Assembly (NCBI GenBank): GCA_001931905.2
Contig: MSJI02000753.1
Coordinates: 1-64,000 of the forward strand
Length of the DNA: 64,000 nt
Reading direction: 5' to 3'
Source: Cladosporium sp. IMV 00045
Taxonomy: Eukaryota > Ascomycota > Dothideomycetes > Cladosporiales > Cladosporiaceae
Shown: piece after piece, positions 19,620-30,582 of the stretch
Layout of the letters: every line of letters starts with the position of its first letter
Numbering within the stretch: the first letter of the stretch is position 1
Notes under the pieces: generated by a model
What the model was told of the DNA's origin: nothing
Database searches by the model: none
What the model saw: the letters and a program-made list of their open reading frames with translations, nothing else
Position numbers and translations under genes: made by a program

Positions 19620-21757
19620 GTTTGTGAGATATCACTGGTGATGTGAAATTGTAGGTGTCTGCCGAGTTGTCCGCACGGTGCCACAAAGTCAGGCGGGTAA
19701 TGAAAGAAAAAGACTCCGAAGAACGATTGGGGAAAAGGCAGCCTACATGCATGGAAGGTCGAGGACTTTTGTGCGGATGGGTGTCTAGGCAATCGGGGAG
19801 GTCCAGATTGGAGCCCGGTCCGAAGTGTGGCATTGAAAGGATCTTCCTACCACTCTTCTTCAACAACCGGGTAACCGCACGAGTCCATGGTTGGGACTGG
19901 CTGAGTGGTTACATTGCTATTACGGCTGGTTATCCACTATGAACGGTACGCCAATCTCTCATCTTCCCTCACCTAGAGCTGCTGTTCGAGCTCGAAGGCG
20001 ATCATATTGGCAAAGCCTACCTCTGTAAGCTCTCCGTCAAGGTGTGGCCGCGCGTAGAGACCATTGATACTACTGACGGATGTAAGTGGCGAACAACGCG
20101 AGAGCCCAGACTTTGGCCGCCGCGGACACGGAGGGAAGCTACGCAGACGAGGCAGAGGGATTTACAACGTCGCAAAGGCAATCTCAACCAGTGGAAGAAC
20201 GTGAAATCGCCTATGATGCCTTTTCTGTGGAGTTCGAAGTATGTATCGCGCGCCGATACCCGGACGGGACTGGCGCGGAGTTCTCTCCTGGTCTCTTCGT
20301 AACCGCCACTACGTCAGACTGCATGTGTGTGACTGGAGAAAGATGGATGCAGAGTTTGTAGGAGGTGGGCTCGGTAGGCCGCCGGGGATGCCGTTCTCGT
20401 TTCTGCATCCTTGTTCCAAACGGAGCCGACTCCTGGCCAATCCACTGGGGATGCCGGCATCTTGATTGCTTCGCGCCTTGGCACCAATGGCCTCGCGACG
20501 GACGTGGCTCCGGAGTATGAGCCGTTTCCGCGATCTCACCGTACATAACTGTCTGGAACCTGTCCCATGGCCTGTGACGGTTCATGATTCTTGTTGCTGG
20601 CACCCTTACCCGTTATTTCCCCAATCTCACCCCTGTAAAGCCATTGAAGCTCTTCAACAATCGGCTCATCGGGTCGGCCATACACCCGTTTCTGAACAGC
20701 TCTGCCGATAGAATGCTTTCATGTGAGCACCCCCGGCCCATGCTGCTGAGGCTGCCTCGTCAATCTGCAGATAGACCCGCCCTTGGAGCTCGTTCTGAGG
20801 GCAAATGACGACCAACCCTGTGCTCCAGATGCGAGCACGGAGCAGCCCCCGGAGAGGCAGGAGCTTGCACCGCGGCAGCGTGTCTTGATGGTGTCTTTTG
20901 CCTACCATGGCTGTGGGGAGGGGAAGTCTGTTACTCCACTTGTTACAACCAGTTGGCGACGCGCCTCACACACAAATTCCGGGCAGCGCTCTACACCGCG
21001 GATGTAGATTTTTGTGCTGGCTCCTCAAGAATGCTCGCCCTTCCGAGCCTCTCAAAACGCTCGTTGCTACGTCGTGCTTGTAGCGGAATTCAGCGTAGGT
21101 GGCGAGGTCACGCTAGTTGCCAATCACAAAATACAGTTTGAGCATTTCCTCTCACCCCAATTCGTAGACGTTGTCGCCCGTCGGAGTTTTGTCCGTCCTC
21201 CATCAACGTGCGCGAGGTATCAACGTCAGCCTGCCTGCTGATGCTTCCCGAACAAATGAGGGCGAGGGGGGCAACGTCTTTCCGTTTTGCGGTGGTGCAT
21301 GTAACACAGACCGCACAGGAGGCGTGAGTAGCGAAGCTTCCATTCCTCGAAGTTAAGAATAAGAGCAGGGCTGGGCAGCGTGCCGCCGTGGGTTGAGGCT
21401 TCAATGGTCGAGTCACGAATGCGCGATCGTCTGGGCTAGAGAGCCGTGTCAACGGACTTTCACGCCGTTCTCTACCTGCCCTCGTTGCCGTTTTGCGAGA
21501 ATCGTCTATTACAAATTATATCCGAGAGAGTGGTGCCGTTCACCCCTCACCCATGAATGCTTTTGCATTTTCCTTCGTTCCTCAAACCGTGAGCTTCGAA
21601 GTATTTGAATTGTGCAACCCCGAGGTCGCTTATCTTCTATCATTGACCCTACATTATCAAAGCCTCTTCTGAATTGCAATTCAGCGCAAGGTCGTTTATT
21701 GCAAGATACCAAATATTTCAAGCCCAACAAAGGCACATTCTCACCTCACTTGGAACA
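19620..21757. other. Long intergenic region between two divergent regulator genes
   Basis: 2.14 kb between the start codons of the bZIP gene (minus) and a Zn2Cys6 gene (plus). Several stretches look protein-like but do not connect into a gene: about 19974-20083 and 20086-20361 (plus) and 20584-20808 (plus). They may be relics of a decayed gene, or long leaders and upstream frames of the regulators. I see no repeat or transposon ends. Confidence 0.4.
19974..20808 (+). pseudogene. Possible decayed coding fragments
   Basis: Three plus-strand stretches read like protein: around 19974-20083 (GKAYLCKLSVKVWPRVETI), 20086-20361 (YDAFSVEFEVCIARRYPDG) and 20584-20808 (GTLTRYFPNLTPVKPLKLFN). They lie in different frames and are not joined by convincing introns, and the middle one starts with GTG. 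I cannot name a family. They could be fragments of one old gene or chance open frames. Confidence 0.25.
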
Positions 21758-22928
21758 ATGCCTGCATCGCCTTCTCTGGAGGAGAGTAAGCTGCCTGCAG
21801 CGTCAGGGACAGGCTCGGAACCAAGCTCTCCCAATGGCATTCGAAAGCGAACACGAAAAGCGTGTGATAGGTGTCGATTGAAGAAGGGTAAATGCGATGG
21901 ATCGTATCCATGTTCTCGCTGCAAGGTTGACAACCTCGTGTGTTGCTTCAGGTACACTCTCCACGCGCCTCATTGGAAAGTATCCTTGGTTAACGTATAG
22001 CAGTGAAGCAAAGAAATCGCAAAGTCGAAACCACCCGAAGGGCTATGCGGAAATGCTAGAACGGCAGCAAAATCAACTGGTTGCTGGCCTCCAAACACTG
22101 TATTCCCAATTGCAAAATGCAGCATTATGGGATGGTCCGCCTTTGAGTACCAATGGAAAGGAACCGCTTACCCACGATATCCTCGCTTCTTTGAATCTCC
22201 TGCAACCAAAGGAAGACGGAACTGTTCAGATGAAATCTTTTGAAGACATACCCAGAAACGAAAGACATGATTCTGGATATGCAAGCCATGTCTCGGATTT
22301 AACCTCTCCTTCCCACGTTCCTGGAAAACTAGAGGGATCATCTTCCATTGCCCCCGATATACCTACGTCGCCGCACGAAGAATTGGCATCCCCGATCGCA
22401 AGTCCTTTGGGCGGACTGTCGGCCTCGCTGTCAACCAAGTCACAGCAGCAATCATTTTCCGATGAGCAACAGCAGCCTCAACCGTATTCGCAGCAGCGTC
22501 ATGCGCGGCCGCTCTTAGCGAAGCCAATATTGCTCCATGAACCGCCACTCAACCCGGTATCGAAAGTGCTGCCACCACTCGATACAATCTCTTACCAGCA
22601 ACCATCTTCACAAATTCCTCCCTTATTCGAAGACCCTCAGCTCTATTCTCCAGATTGGCCACAGCTGGTCACTGACAGCGACGGTCACGACGAGACCGGT
22701 CTAATCCGACAAACGACGGCTCCACTTTTCACCCAGCCATTCGATGTTGTTCAGGACACTCCAGGTCTTCAAAAGCAGTCTCCGAACGCTTCCAGACGTC
22801 CGCTATGGCAGCGCCGCCTGGGACTCGATAGCACCGACTTCATGTCTGACTTTGCCAATCTCAGCCCTCTGGACATATCAATTGCGGACTTCAAAAACGT
22901 CATCAAATCTCAGAATGTTGAGGCATGA
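21758..22928 (+). CDS. Zn2Cys6 transcription factor
   Basis: Two exons (21758-21951 and 22001-22928), 373 residues. The intron's 3' end reads TAGCAG, so a second acceptor three bases on would delete one Ser (NAGNAG). The zinc cluster at residues 36-63 (CDRCRLKKGKCDGSYPCSRC) is followed across the junction by SQSRNHPKGYAEMLERQQNQ and LVAGLQTLYSQLQ, a linker and coiled coil common in one group of uncharacterised fungal regulators. The rest is a Ser/Pro/Gln-rich, probably disordered region with no fungal-specific TF domain (the middle homology region). The last 40 residues (FMSDFANLSPLDISIADFKN) are amphipathic and could be an activation region. Nuclear DNA-binding is expected; targets are unknown. 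Confidence 0.88.
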
Positions 22929-23991
22929 TGGAAACCAGACCATACTCACGACGTTACGAAAGCATCTGGACATGTCAGATGCAAATTGCAATGCAAACAT
23001 TGTTGGGTTACCGAATGTCGCAGCACTACGGACCTTAGACCATACTAACGATATTACTGTACGAAAGGACGAGAAGATCAGGGCCAGACGCTCAGGCTGT
23101 GGAGCGAGCGGTGCTTATGCAACATAGCACGCACTCCAGCTAAGAGGACGACGAGAAACAGAAACAAGAAATAGGCCGGATATAACGTAACAAGAGACAA
23201 ATCGAAATGCCAGATGTTACAAGTCATCATGTCCTTTCTGGAGATTTAGGGCCGTCTCGCCCCAAGCCCCGCGAGATGTTTCCACCACGATCTTACTGAT
23301 CGTTCAACAATGGACATCCCCGTCAACATTGCACGAGAAGTGAACCGGAACGATTTCAAACTTGCAGTCTTGCCGGTCCCGGCCGCTTGTTCGCGGCTGA
23401 AATGTACATGTTGCGAACCCCGCCTCAACATCTTGCATGCAGCCGCAGAAACATGGGTATTTATTTTCCTAGATATCTTCCCCGTCTACTGACTGCCCTT
23501 TTACATTTGCAGTTCCGGCGTTTTCTATGCTAAGAGGGCATTGAATCATCGAAGGTCATGTGCAGTTGCAGAGACATAAGAAAATAACGATAGCTGTCGG
23601 TATTTCTCCAAATTGTCGAAAAGGCATGGCATCAGCTTGTACAGTGACCAAGGATTCTGCCCCAATGCGCCCTGCATTGGACGAGCCCTCAAGAGGCAAA
23701 AATTCTCCGTCATGCGTACCAAAAGCAGCCGGACCAGTGATTCTAGGAAGTCTATTGCCTGGATCAACGGCTGTTTTGGTGATGCATCTGCATCTAGCTG
23801 CATGCTTGTATGCAAATATTCTTCGTATTTTATTCAGCTGACATATATTGCTGCGGAGACCGCCTGCTTTGGATTTCAAGACTTGCTCGTAGCGACAAGA
23901 GAGAAGAGAGGTATAAAAAGTGATGCAGACCTCGCTGGGACTGCTCCCCCAGTCTCTCATTGTAGGTTAATTTTGACAAACCACAGACACG
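22929..23991. other. Intergenic region
   Basis: 1.06 kb between the Zn2Cys6 gene and the secreted-protein gene, both on the plus strand. Apart from the TATA-like element near its right end (listed separately), I see nothing definite. Confidence 0.4.
23912..23919 (+). promoter_or_regulatory. TATA-box-like element
   Basis: TATAAAAA about 73 bp upstream of the ATG of the secreted protein gene, with CT-rich sequence and short spacing to the start. The position and sequence fit a TATA-type, possibly strongly regulated promoter. Confidence 0.5.
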
Positions 23992-25056
23992 ATGTTTAAC
24001 ATCAGCATCAAGAGCCTGCTAGGCATTGCTTCGCTCAATCTCCTCGTCACTGCCTTGCCCGCCGCCGATCCAAACGACGATGACTTCCAATGCCTGTCTT
24101 CCTGGCACTCATGGGACGCCTCCTCCTCTCAAAACCAATACACCACAACCGTGGTCAGCTCAATCGTCCACGTGACCGACATCATCGATCCAAACGTCCC
24201 CCTTTCCACCCTCTGCGACGGCCGACCTCGAGGACAATTCACGCAAAGCAGCTCTACAGAAACCTACGACCCGCCCTCCACCCAAACAATATACAACCCC
24301 CTAACCACCGGCACGCCAACCTGCACCATAGCCGAAACGGCCTGCACGCCCATCCTCTCCTCCTACACCTCCTCCCTCTCCGACTACCTGTCCTCCTCCT
24401 CCGCCAGCCCCGGCGCTCCCCACTGCTCAACCTACGTCCCCTGTAGCCTCAACCCGTCCTACTGCTTCATCTACGCCGGCCTAGAGAAAACCCTCTACTA
24501 CTGGCCCATCACCACCACATCCGGCGACTTCTGCGCACAAAACGGCAGCACAATCTTCGCCGAACCCACCAGCCCTCCCAAACCCAACACCGCCGTCATC
24601 GACTCTTTCACATTCACCTCCCCCACGCCCTACCTCTCCTTCGGCGCCGCCTCCGCAGTCCTCCACGGCCAGCGACGCAGCCGCACGGCCTGCGGGCCCC
24701 AAGCACACACGGACATTATCGTCCCCGTAACGACGGAGGCGTTCTACAGCGCGGGCTGGGGCAGCGGAGACACGAGCTACAGCTTTGATTTCGGGGATTT
24801 GATGACTGTGCCTGCGGACGCGTACGATCGGCAGAGACAGTGTAGGTTTGAGGGGAGGTGCGAGACAATCGTGCAGGAGGATTACACGATTATCGCGCCC
24901 CTGCCGACGGAGATTCTGCAGTTGGAGGACGAGTGGGTGGGCAATGGGTGTAGGGGCACGAGTGATCGGTATTATCTTACGCCGGTGGCGCTGGCGACGC
25001 CGGCGCCTACTTCTGCTTCTTCGGTGGGTGGGTTGGTGTGGTGGAGTGGTTTTTGA
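23992..25056 (+). CDS. Secreted protein of unknown function
   Basis: Single exon, 354 residues. There is an apparent signal peptide (MFNISIKSLLGIASLNLLVTALPA, cleavage near residue 22-24). The mature chain is rich in Ser, Thr and Pro and has about 14 Cys spread across its length, probably forming disulfides. It has no membrane segment and no GPI-type tail, although the last residues (GGLVWWSGF) are mildly hydrophobic. I recognise no catalytic motif. Thr/Ser-rich stretches suggest O-glycosylation. A TATA box lies close upstream. It could be a wall-associated or effector-like secreted protein, but at 354 residues it is larger than typical small effectors. C-rich codon choice at third positions is strong in its middle part, sharper than in neighbours. 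Confidence 0.75.
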   Translation: MFNISIKSLLGIASLNLLVTALPAADPNDDDFQCLSSWHSWDASSSQNQYTTTVVSSIVHVTDIIDPNVPLSTLCDGRPRGQFTQSSSTETYDPPSTQTIYNPLTTGTPTCTIAETACTPILSSYTSSLSDYLSSSSASPGAPHCSTYVPCSLNPSYCFIYAGLEKTLYYWPITTTSGDFCAQNGSTIFAEPTSPPKPNTAVIDSFTFTSPTPYLSFGAASAVLHGQRRSRTACGPQAHTDIIVPVTTEAFYSAGWGSGDTSYSFDFGDLMTVPADAYDRQRQCRFEGRCETIVQEDYTIIAPLPTEILQLEDEWVGNGCRGTSDRYYLTPVALATPAPTSASSVGGLVWWSGF

Positions 25057-25415
25057 GGAGGAGCTTTCCGACTGTTCGTACCGTCCACACGTATAAAATG
25101 ACTTGATCGTCTGTTTGAGATTGCTGATAATACATGACGACATCTCGTATGTTGGTCTGCTGTTTTGTCATTACCGGAGCTGAGGCTCATACCAAACAGA
25201 TATTGTCCGACGGTCTCCTTTACCGTCGTTTGAAAGCGTTTTCAGATAATCATAACGAAACTCGCATTTCCCCCAACCAGAAACAATAGAAAAAGAAATT
25301 CAGAACAACCATCCAACGCCGCCGCTACCGTCAAAATCACCAGAAATCATAAGCAACAACAAAGTCATCAAAGCGTAAACCACAAGACAACAAATACCCA
25401 AGAAGCCGCTCAACC
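25057..25415. other. Intergenic region between convergent genes
   Basis: 359 bp between two convergent stop codons, A-rich on the plus strand around 25280-25400. Nothing recognisable. Confidence 0.4.
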
Positions 25416-26594
25416 CTACCGTCTCCACTCCTTCGGATCTTCAAACGGATCCTCCCTCCCAATAACATACCCCGGCGCATACTCCGAAGTCCTAACGACA
25501 TGCGCGCCACCACTCCTCCTCGCCGGCCGCGCAGAATGCAACGAAGCCGTGTCAGAGTAAGTGTCGCTCGTGACGCTGTTGACCGTGCCTGAGCGGCTGA
25601 TATTCGGGCGTGCGACTTCTGCTTGCGGTGAGAGAGAAGTCGCTGTGAAAGCTGTGTCGCGGCCGCTGAGAGCTGCGAGAGCCGCGCCTGTGGGGGAGGT
25701 GTGGTCGGAGTTGGAGGGCGAGATGGGAGAGACGGGGTCCATGAAGGGGTCGGTTGGGAAGGCGAGGTGGGGGAGCGTGTAGGTCGATCCGGGCGGGGCG
25801 GTTTTGGCGTAGGCGGGTGGTGGGGGTTCGTAGAATGTTGATGCTGGGCGTGCTGAGTCGCCGCTGGGACCGCGGATGGTGGATGCTGGCGAGGTTGGGG
25901 TGGAGAGGCCGGTGTAGTAGGCGTTGTTCGTTGTGTTGGTGAGGATCGGGGCGTTTGCGTCGTGGATTGGCGGGATAGAGGTTTCTTTCATGAAAGCACC
26001 GGCTCCTCCTTTGGGTCGATCGGTCATAGGGTGATGGTGTTGGTTTTGCGGAGCGGCACGACGACGTCGACGACGTCGGAGGAAGAGGAGAATGAAAGCG
26101 ATGGCGGAGATGAGGATGAGAGGGATTACTACGGCGGCGGCGATCAACCCGGGCGAAGGTCCAGAGTGTTTTGAATGACTGACCACAGCAGCAGAAGAGC
26201 TAGGGTCGTGGGAAGAATCTGAGACGTGATCGGCTCCAGGTGTCGAGGTGGACAGCGTATTGCCTCCAGTCGTCGTCGCTGGTGCACCGGTGATGGTTGA
26301 GCCATTACTGTCAGTCGAAATCGCCACCGTACCAGTTGAGATGGTCGAAACTACCCCCAAGGTGACCTTAGTTCCGCTGGAAGACTCCTCGTAACTTTCG
26401 TACTCGGTTGAGTCTCCTGTACTTTCGGCATTCTGTTCAGACGTGCTGCTCGCCTCTGCTGCATCTGCGGCAGACGCAGATGCAGAGGAGGCAGCAGCCA
26501 TTCTGCTGATGAAGGCCTCTCTGTTGGCAGACATCTGGCTCATGACTTCTGGTGGTGGTACCGGATCGGCCCTGGGTAACAAACGATGGGCCAT
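25416..26594 (-). CDS. Single-pass membrane protein with Ser/Thr-rich ectodomain
   Basis: Single exon, 392 residues. Residues 33-148 are Ala/Ser/Thr-rich, then one transmembrane helix (about 149-172, LIAAAVVIPLILISAIAFIL) followed by a run of seven to eight arginines as stop-transfer. The C-terminal 210 residues are a Pro/Ser-rich cytoplasmic tail with proline motifs (YEPPPPAYAK) and a terminal EDPFEDPKEWRR. The architecture resembles fungal Mid2/Wsc-like sensors or mucin-type proteins in topology only; no WSC or Cys-rich domain is present, and no clear N-terminal signal peptide. An acceptor-like CCCCAG stands 10 bases before the ATG, so an upstream exon is possible, but I found none with a signal peptide. 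Function unknown. Confidence 0.72.
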   Translation of the reverse strand: MAHRLLPRADPVPPPEVMSQMSANREAFISRMAAASSASASAADAAEASSTSEQNAESTGDSTEYESYEESSSGTKVTLGVVSTISTGTVAISTDSNGSTITGAPATTTGGNTLSTSTPGADHVSDSSHDPSSSAAVVSHSKHSGPSPGLIAAAVVIPLILISAIAFILLFLRRRRRRRAAPQNQHHHPMTDRPKGGAGAFMKETSIPPIHDANAPILTNTTNNAYYTGLSTPTSPASTIRGPSGDSARPASTFYEPPPPAYAKTAPPGSTYTLPHLAFPTDPFMDPVSPISPSNSDHTSPTGAALAALSGRDTAFTATSLSPQAEVARPNISRSGTVNSVTSDTYSDTASLHSARPARRSGGAHVVRTSEYAPGYVIGREDPFEDPKEWRR

Positions 26595-28495
26595 GTCGTT
26601 GACCTGGGGACAAGCTGAGTTTTGAGCGATGAGCGTGAGGTGAGACGGGCGTAGGCAGCCTGGTCAGATCGGGCTCCGGCGGTGCAAAGAGATGGTGGAT
26701 GGAGGGCGGTATGAAATGGTGTGTTGGATCATGCAACGGCAGCCAGTGATGGTGTTGAGGCGGGAGAAGACAAGGAAATCAGACGGAGATGATGAGAGGG
26801 AGGAGGTGAGATCGTTGATGACAATGCTTACGATCAGGCGTGCAAAAGCTCTCTCAGGTGCGAGTCAATCGCGGACAACAGGGCGGCACCAGGGCGCCTT
26901 AGTACTTACTGCAAGGCGGATTGGCGAGCGGGGAGGATGGAGGGTGTCAGCACACAGTCTTTGCGCGAGTTGGTGATGCATGTGGCTCGACCTGCGCCGT
27001 GGGGGGGAAAGCATGCGAGGCGTGTCAGCCATGATTGGGAGAGGGAAGATCTTGGTAGCAGCCCGAGCAGCCTTCGTCCACGGGTGTGTCGGCTCCAGGC
27101 CGTCGTAGTGACTTTTGCCTGAGCGGTTCTGCCCTCTCTTCCCTCTCTCCCCTCTCTCCCCGCAAACAACACTCAAAGCTTGTGTGCCACTCTTCCAGAC
27201 CCTACTCTCAATCCTTACTACCTATTCAGGAACCACGGTTCATCCACACTTCCAGGCACCCTTCTCCAAGACCAGTCCATGCTATCCCTTTGCGGTCGCT
27301 TGTCTGTCTGAATACAGCCGTGTCACTTTCTCAGCCATGCCGGTGATTCCCTTGCCGCTAGAATGGCCCTGCCTTATGCTTCTTCGGACGCTGAGAGGGG
27401 GAATTCGCCGGCTAACAAAGCCCCGCCCTAACATGTGCCACACAACCAAGGCCTAGTTTTGCGCCGCAGGACTCCGAGACACCACGTGAAAGCGAAGAGG
27501 CTTGGTGGCAGATCTGGATGGTGAGAAAACGACATTTAGAATGTTCGAATGTGCGCCTTGCAAAGGCATGGCTTTCTGTCAAAACATTCTCGCTCATTCA
27601 GGTCTCCGTCCAGTACAAACCGCTCGCAGATTGAGAAAATGCCTACTCAGTCAGCCGTAAGAGTCGTGTCAGCAATAGAAACAGTCGACTATGACCATGA
27701 TATACGAAGCCACAGCACACGACTAGTGGACGGCTCCGCTCGTTCCTCCATTTCAGCTCCGGTCCCGCCGATCTTATCGCGCCCGTATCTTCGTCCCGAC
27801 TTCCTGAGGCAGGCAGCTTGCGACCCATGCGCCGCCACATTTGACATTTCCCATACAGCACATCAAAACAAAGGTCAGCGTACCTAATGTCTCGAAATAG
27901 AACTGCGTCGCAACCTCTGTCCTGTTCGGGCGATACCGTCAAATTTATTGTTCGAGGCTACTTGTACTTGAACGACGACCTTCTAGCCGTCGACTTCACT
28001 TTCGTCCCTCACCAGAAATTCATCGCCAAACTTCCACCTCTTCAAGATCTCGACCCTCGATGTCTCAGAGACAAACCCCTCTCTCTGTGGCATAATGTTC
28101 GCGCCCGCAATACTTCCAGCGAATTGTAAGGAGAAAAGCCAATCTCCAATCTGGCATTGGCGACTCAGCCTCCCAAGCAGAATACAATGTTGTGATCATG
28201 CAGCCACTCGCTCCGTGCACAAATCAGAGTCCGGCGCCAGCTGGCTATTGGAATCTTATGATCGAGGTACTGTCAGCCATGACTATCTAGGCCTTTACCT
28301 TGCCGTTCGAAGAGATTTTCAACTACAAAGCCTAGACTGGTTGTTCTCATCTATCTGCGAGCCTCTACGCCATCTTCCTGCTGTTCGGTCGCAAATCTCG
28401 ACCATTCACTTAATGTCAACAAACGAAGAACGCTGGGTCGCTCCTTCCACACGGCTCAGCTACTGATCCAACGGGTGCTTATGTATCTTCATCAA
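26595..28495. other. Long intergenic region
   Basis: 1.9 kb between the membrane protein start codon and tRNA-Glu. A pyrimidine-only tract (about 27126-27160, CCCTCTCTTCCCTCTCTCCC-like) resembles a fungal core promoter for a plus-strand transcript, but no convincing coding region follows it. Short frames near 27550-28130 show no domain. Confidence 0.4.
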
Positions 28496-28599
28496 TCCGA
28501 TGTGGTCTAGTGGCTAGGATTTGTCGCTCTCATTCTTCACCCGTATCAACGAGTGAGGTCAGTGCCGACAAGGCCGGGGTTCAATTCCCCGCGTCGGAA
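28496..28599 (+). tRNA. tRNA-Glu(CTC) with intron
   Basis: The 104-nt gene has acceptor TCCGATG paired with CGTCGGA, an anticodon stem TGTCG/CGACA with loop CTCTCA, and an intron of about 32 nt (near 28534-28565) that contains GAGTGAGG, able to pair with the anticodon loop. The T arm is CCGGG-TTCAATT-CCCCG. A T5 run follows within 10 nt (28604-28608). Confidence 0.92.
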
Positions 28600-29022
28600 G
28601 ATATTTTTGCTCTGCGAGCACACCTGCCTAGGAGCACTACTAGAAGGTCCTGGGTACGAGTCTGTAGCCTGCTGTGTCTTTATGGTGGACAGACGAGGAC
28701 TTTTTGTATGTTTCAGTCAGCCTTCGATCGGTTGAACATCCGTTTCGAGCGAGTGGGAGGGAGGGTTGACGAGATATATCGATTATCGAGGAAGTACGTT
28801 CATGTGATGATGGCATATGTTGACCGGGTCGACAGACTCATCGGAGTTTTTACATGAGATTTAACGCCTTGATGACATACACATTCATGTGAGAACCTGT
28901 CTTCTTGCCAAAATAATTTAATCGACAATCTCACATGCCTTCTTAGACCGGGACTACTTCAAATCTCTTGCTATCGTCAAAACCTCCCCTCTCATCCAAC
29001 CCTCGACAACAGCAACAAACCC
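28600..29022. other. Intergenic region
   Basis: 423 bp downstream of tRNA-Glu, reaching the stop codon of the nitronate monooxygenase gene. No gene is seen. Confidence 0.4.
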
Positions 29023-30087
29023 TCACATTCTTCCGCCCAAACTCCCCAAAACCCCCACCGCACCCTCCCTCGCCTCCCTCGTCACCTCCCCCGCCGGCTT
29101 CACATCCCTCACCAACCCCACCGCCGTCCCCGCATAAGTAGTCAACCTCGCCCTCGCTCCCCAACCTTCATCTCCCTTCGCCAAAGCCTCCTCATACAGC
29201 CTCTTGTTCTCCTCAAACCCCATGCCCTTCGCCTCATCGTACCAGCTCTCATTCAGCACTCCCCGTCCACCATACCGCGCCGGCCAATCGGTCGTGCCGC
29301 GAAGCGAAGCGTACAATTTGCCTCGCGCGGTGTTGATGCCACCGTCTGAAGCGCTGAGAACGGCGGCTTGGTAGCCTGATGCGATGTTGGCTTCCGGACA
29401 GGCAAGGTAGCGCGTTCCCATTACCACGCCGCTAGCGCCCAGCGAGAGCGCGGCTGCCACGCCCCGGCCGTCTGCGATGCCGCCTGCTGCTATGAGGGTT
29501 GGTTTTGGGGTTTGGCCAACGTGCAAAGGTGAGGAGAGGGCGTCGTCGATTTCAGGCAGGAGGCTGAAGAGGCCCGCGCACTTCTGCAACCCGTGTCCGC
29601 CGGCGTCAGTTCCTTGGACGACGAGGACGTCAGGCTGGCAGGTTTTCACTGCGTCGAGGGCTTCGGCTACGGTGCCGATTTGGATCCAGATTTTGGACTT
29701 GTTCTGCGTGGCGTGGCGGCATTCTTGCGTCCAGCGGGTGAGGTGGGAGGGGTCCTCGGGTGCGAAGAGCCAGATTGCTGCTGGCGGGTGGCGGGACAGG
29801 ATGGGTAGGACTTCTTGTAGGAGGGATTCGCCGGCCCAGAGGAGGAAGCCTACGCCGACGGGGAGGGTGTTGTCGGTGCTGTTTACTTTAAGGAGGACTT
29901 TTGATTGCTGTAGTTCGCTTTCGAGGGTTGAGGCGTCGCTCCCTGCGCCGATGAAGCCGAGTCCGCCGGCGTTGGAGATTTCACATGCGAGTTTGGAGAG
30001 GGCGATGAGGCGCATGGGCGCGCCGACTATGAGCGGTGAGTGAGCCCATGGGTAGTCCTTGTGAATATTGTCTGCTGTCATTGTCAT
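29023..30087 (-). CDS. Nitronate monooxygenase family (2-nitropropane dioxygenase)
   Basis: Single exon, 354 residues, the usual length for the FMN-dependent nitronate monooxygenase family. It oxidises alkyl nitronates such as propionate-3-nitronate (family knowledge). Visible features are the N-terminal substrate/flavin strand SPLIVGAPM, the catalytic-His motif QGTDAGGHG (His165), and the phosphate-binding segments IAAGGIADGRG and ASGVVMGTRYLACPEA. The barrel looks complete. There is no targeting signal, so it is probably cytosolic. Fungi use these enzymes against nitro toxins such as 3-nitropropionate (known for class I members); whether this copy has that role is inference. The upstream 495 bp lead toward RPB11, transcribed the other way. 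Confidence 0.92.
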   Translation of the reverse strand: MTMTADNIHKDYPWAHSPLIVGAPMRLIALSKLACEISNAGGLGFIGAGSDASTLESELQQSKVLLKVNSTDNTLPVGVGFLLWAGESLLQEVLPILSRHPPAAIWLFAPEDPSHLTRWTQECRHATQNKSKIWIQIGTVAEALDAVKTCQPDVLVVQGTDAGGHGLQKCAGLFSLLPEIDDALSSPLHVGQTPKPTLIAAGGIADGRGVAAALSLGASGVVMGTRYLACPEANIASGYQAAVLSASDGGINTARGKLYASLRGTTDWPARYGGRGVLNESWYDEAKGMGFEENKRLYEEALAKGDEGWGARARLTTYAGTAVGLVRDVKPAGEVTREAREGAVGVLGSLGGRM

Positions 30088-30582
30088 GAGTTTCTCTTGC
30101 GGTTACTGCTCAGCTTTGCTTCTCCAACACCGACAAAACATTTGTTGTTCTCGTCGCAAGCAGCAAGCCGCACCATCCAGATTCCCCCGACATCATACTG
30201 CCTTACATCCGAACCTACCGAGGGTGTTGGCTAATTGGACTTGAACAGGACCGTCATCACCGTTCGACTATCTCCGCACAACCGCCACAGGAGCGAAGAT
30301 CTCCGCATAGTTGCGCTGCAGTGAGCTGCTCCCTGAGCCAGAACCTCACGCAATCAAGCCGATCGGAAGTCATTCTAAGCTTAAGGGAAGGTTTGCCGGG
30401 ATCAACCGCGGCTTTTGACCTCACTTGAAGCGCATCCAAATTTGGAGATTGACGTCGCTGCGACCACGACACCACCACCACGGTCGCTCCTTCCTTCTTT
30501 TTCACTCCCTCTCCCACCCCGCTCCGCTCTCCGCCGACGCGCGCCAACATCATCCCGACGAGTCCCGTGTCGCGACACAATC
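30088..30582. promoter_or_regulatory. Divergent promoter, nitronate monooxygenase / RPB11
   Basis: 495 bp between two divergent start codons. A CT-rich stretch (about 30478-30530) lies 50-100 bp before the RPB11 ATG. No gene is seen. Confidence 0.5.

Noticed and set aside
27643..28130. Possible spliced gene from short open frames around 27.5-28.1 kb
   Set aside because: The frames share no phase-consistent introns, no domain is visible, and both strands look equally open.
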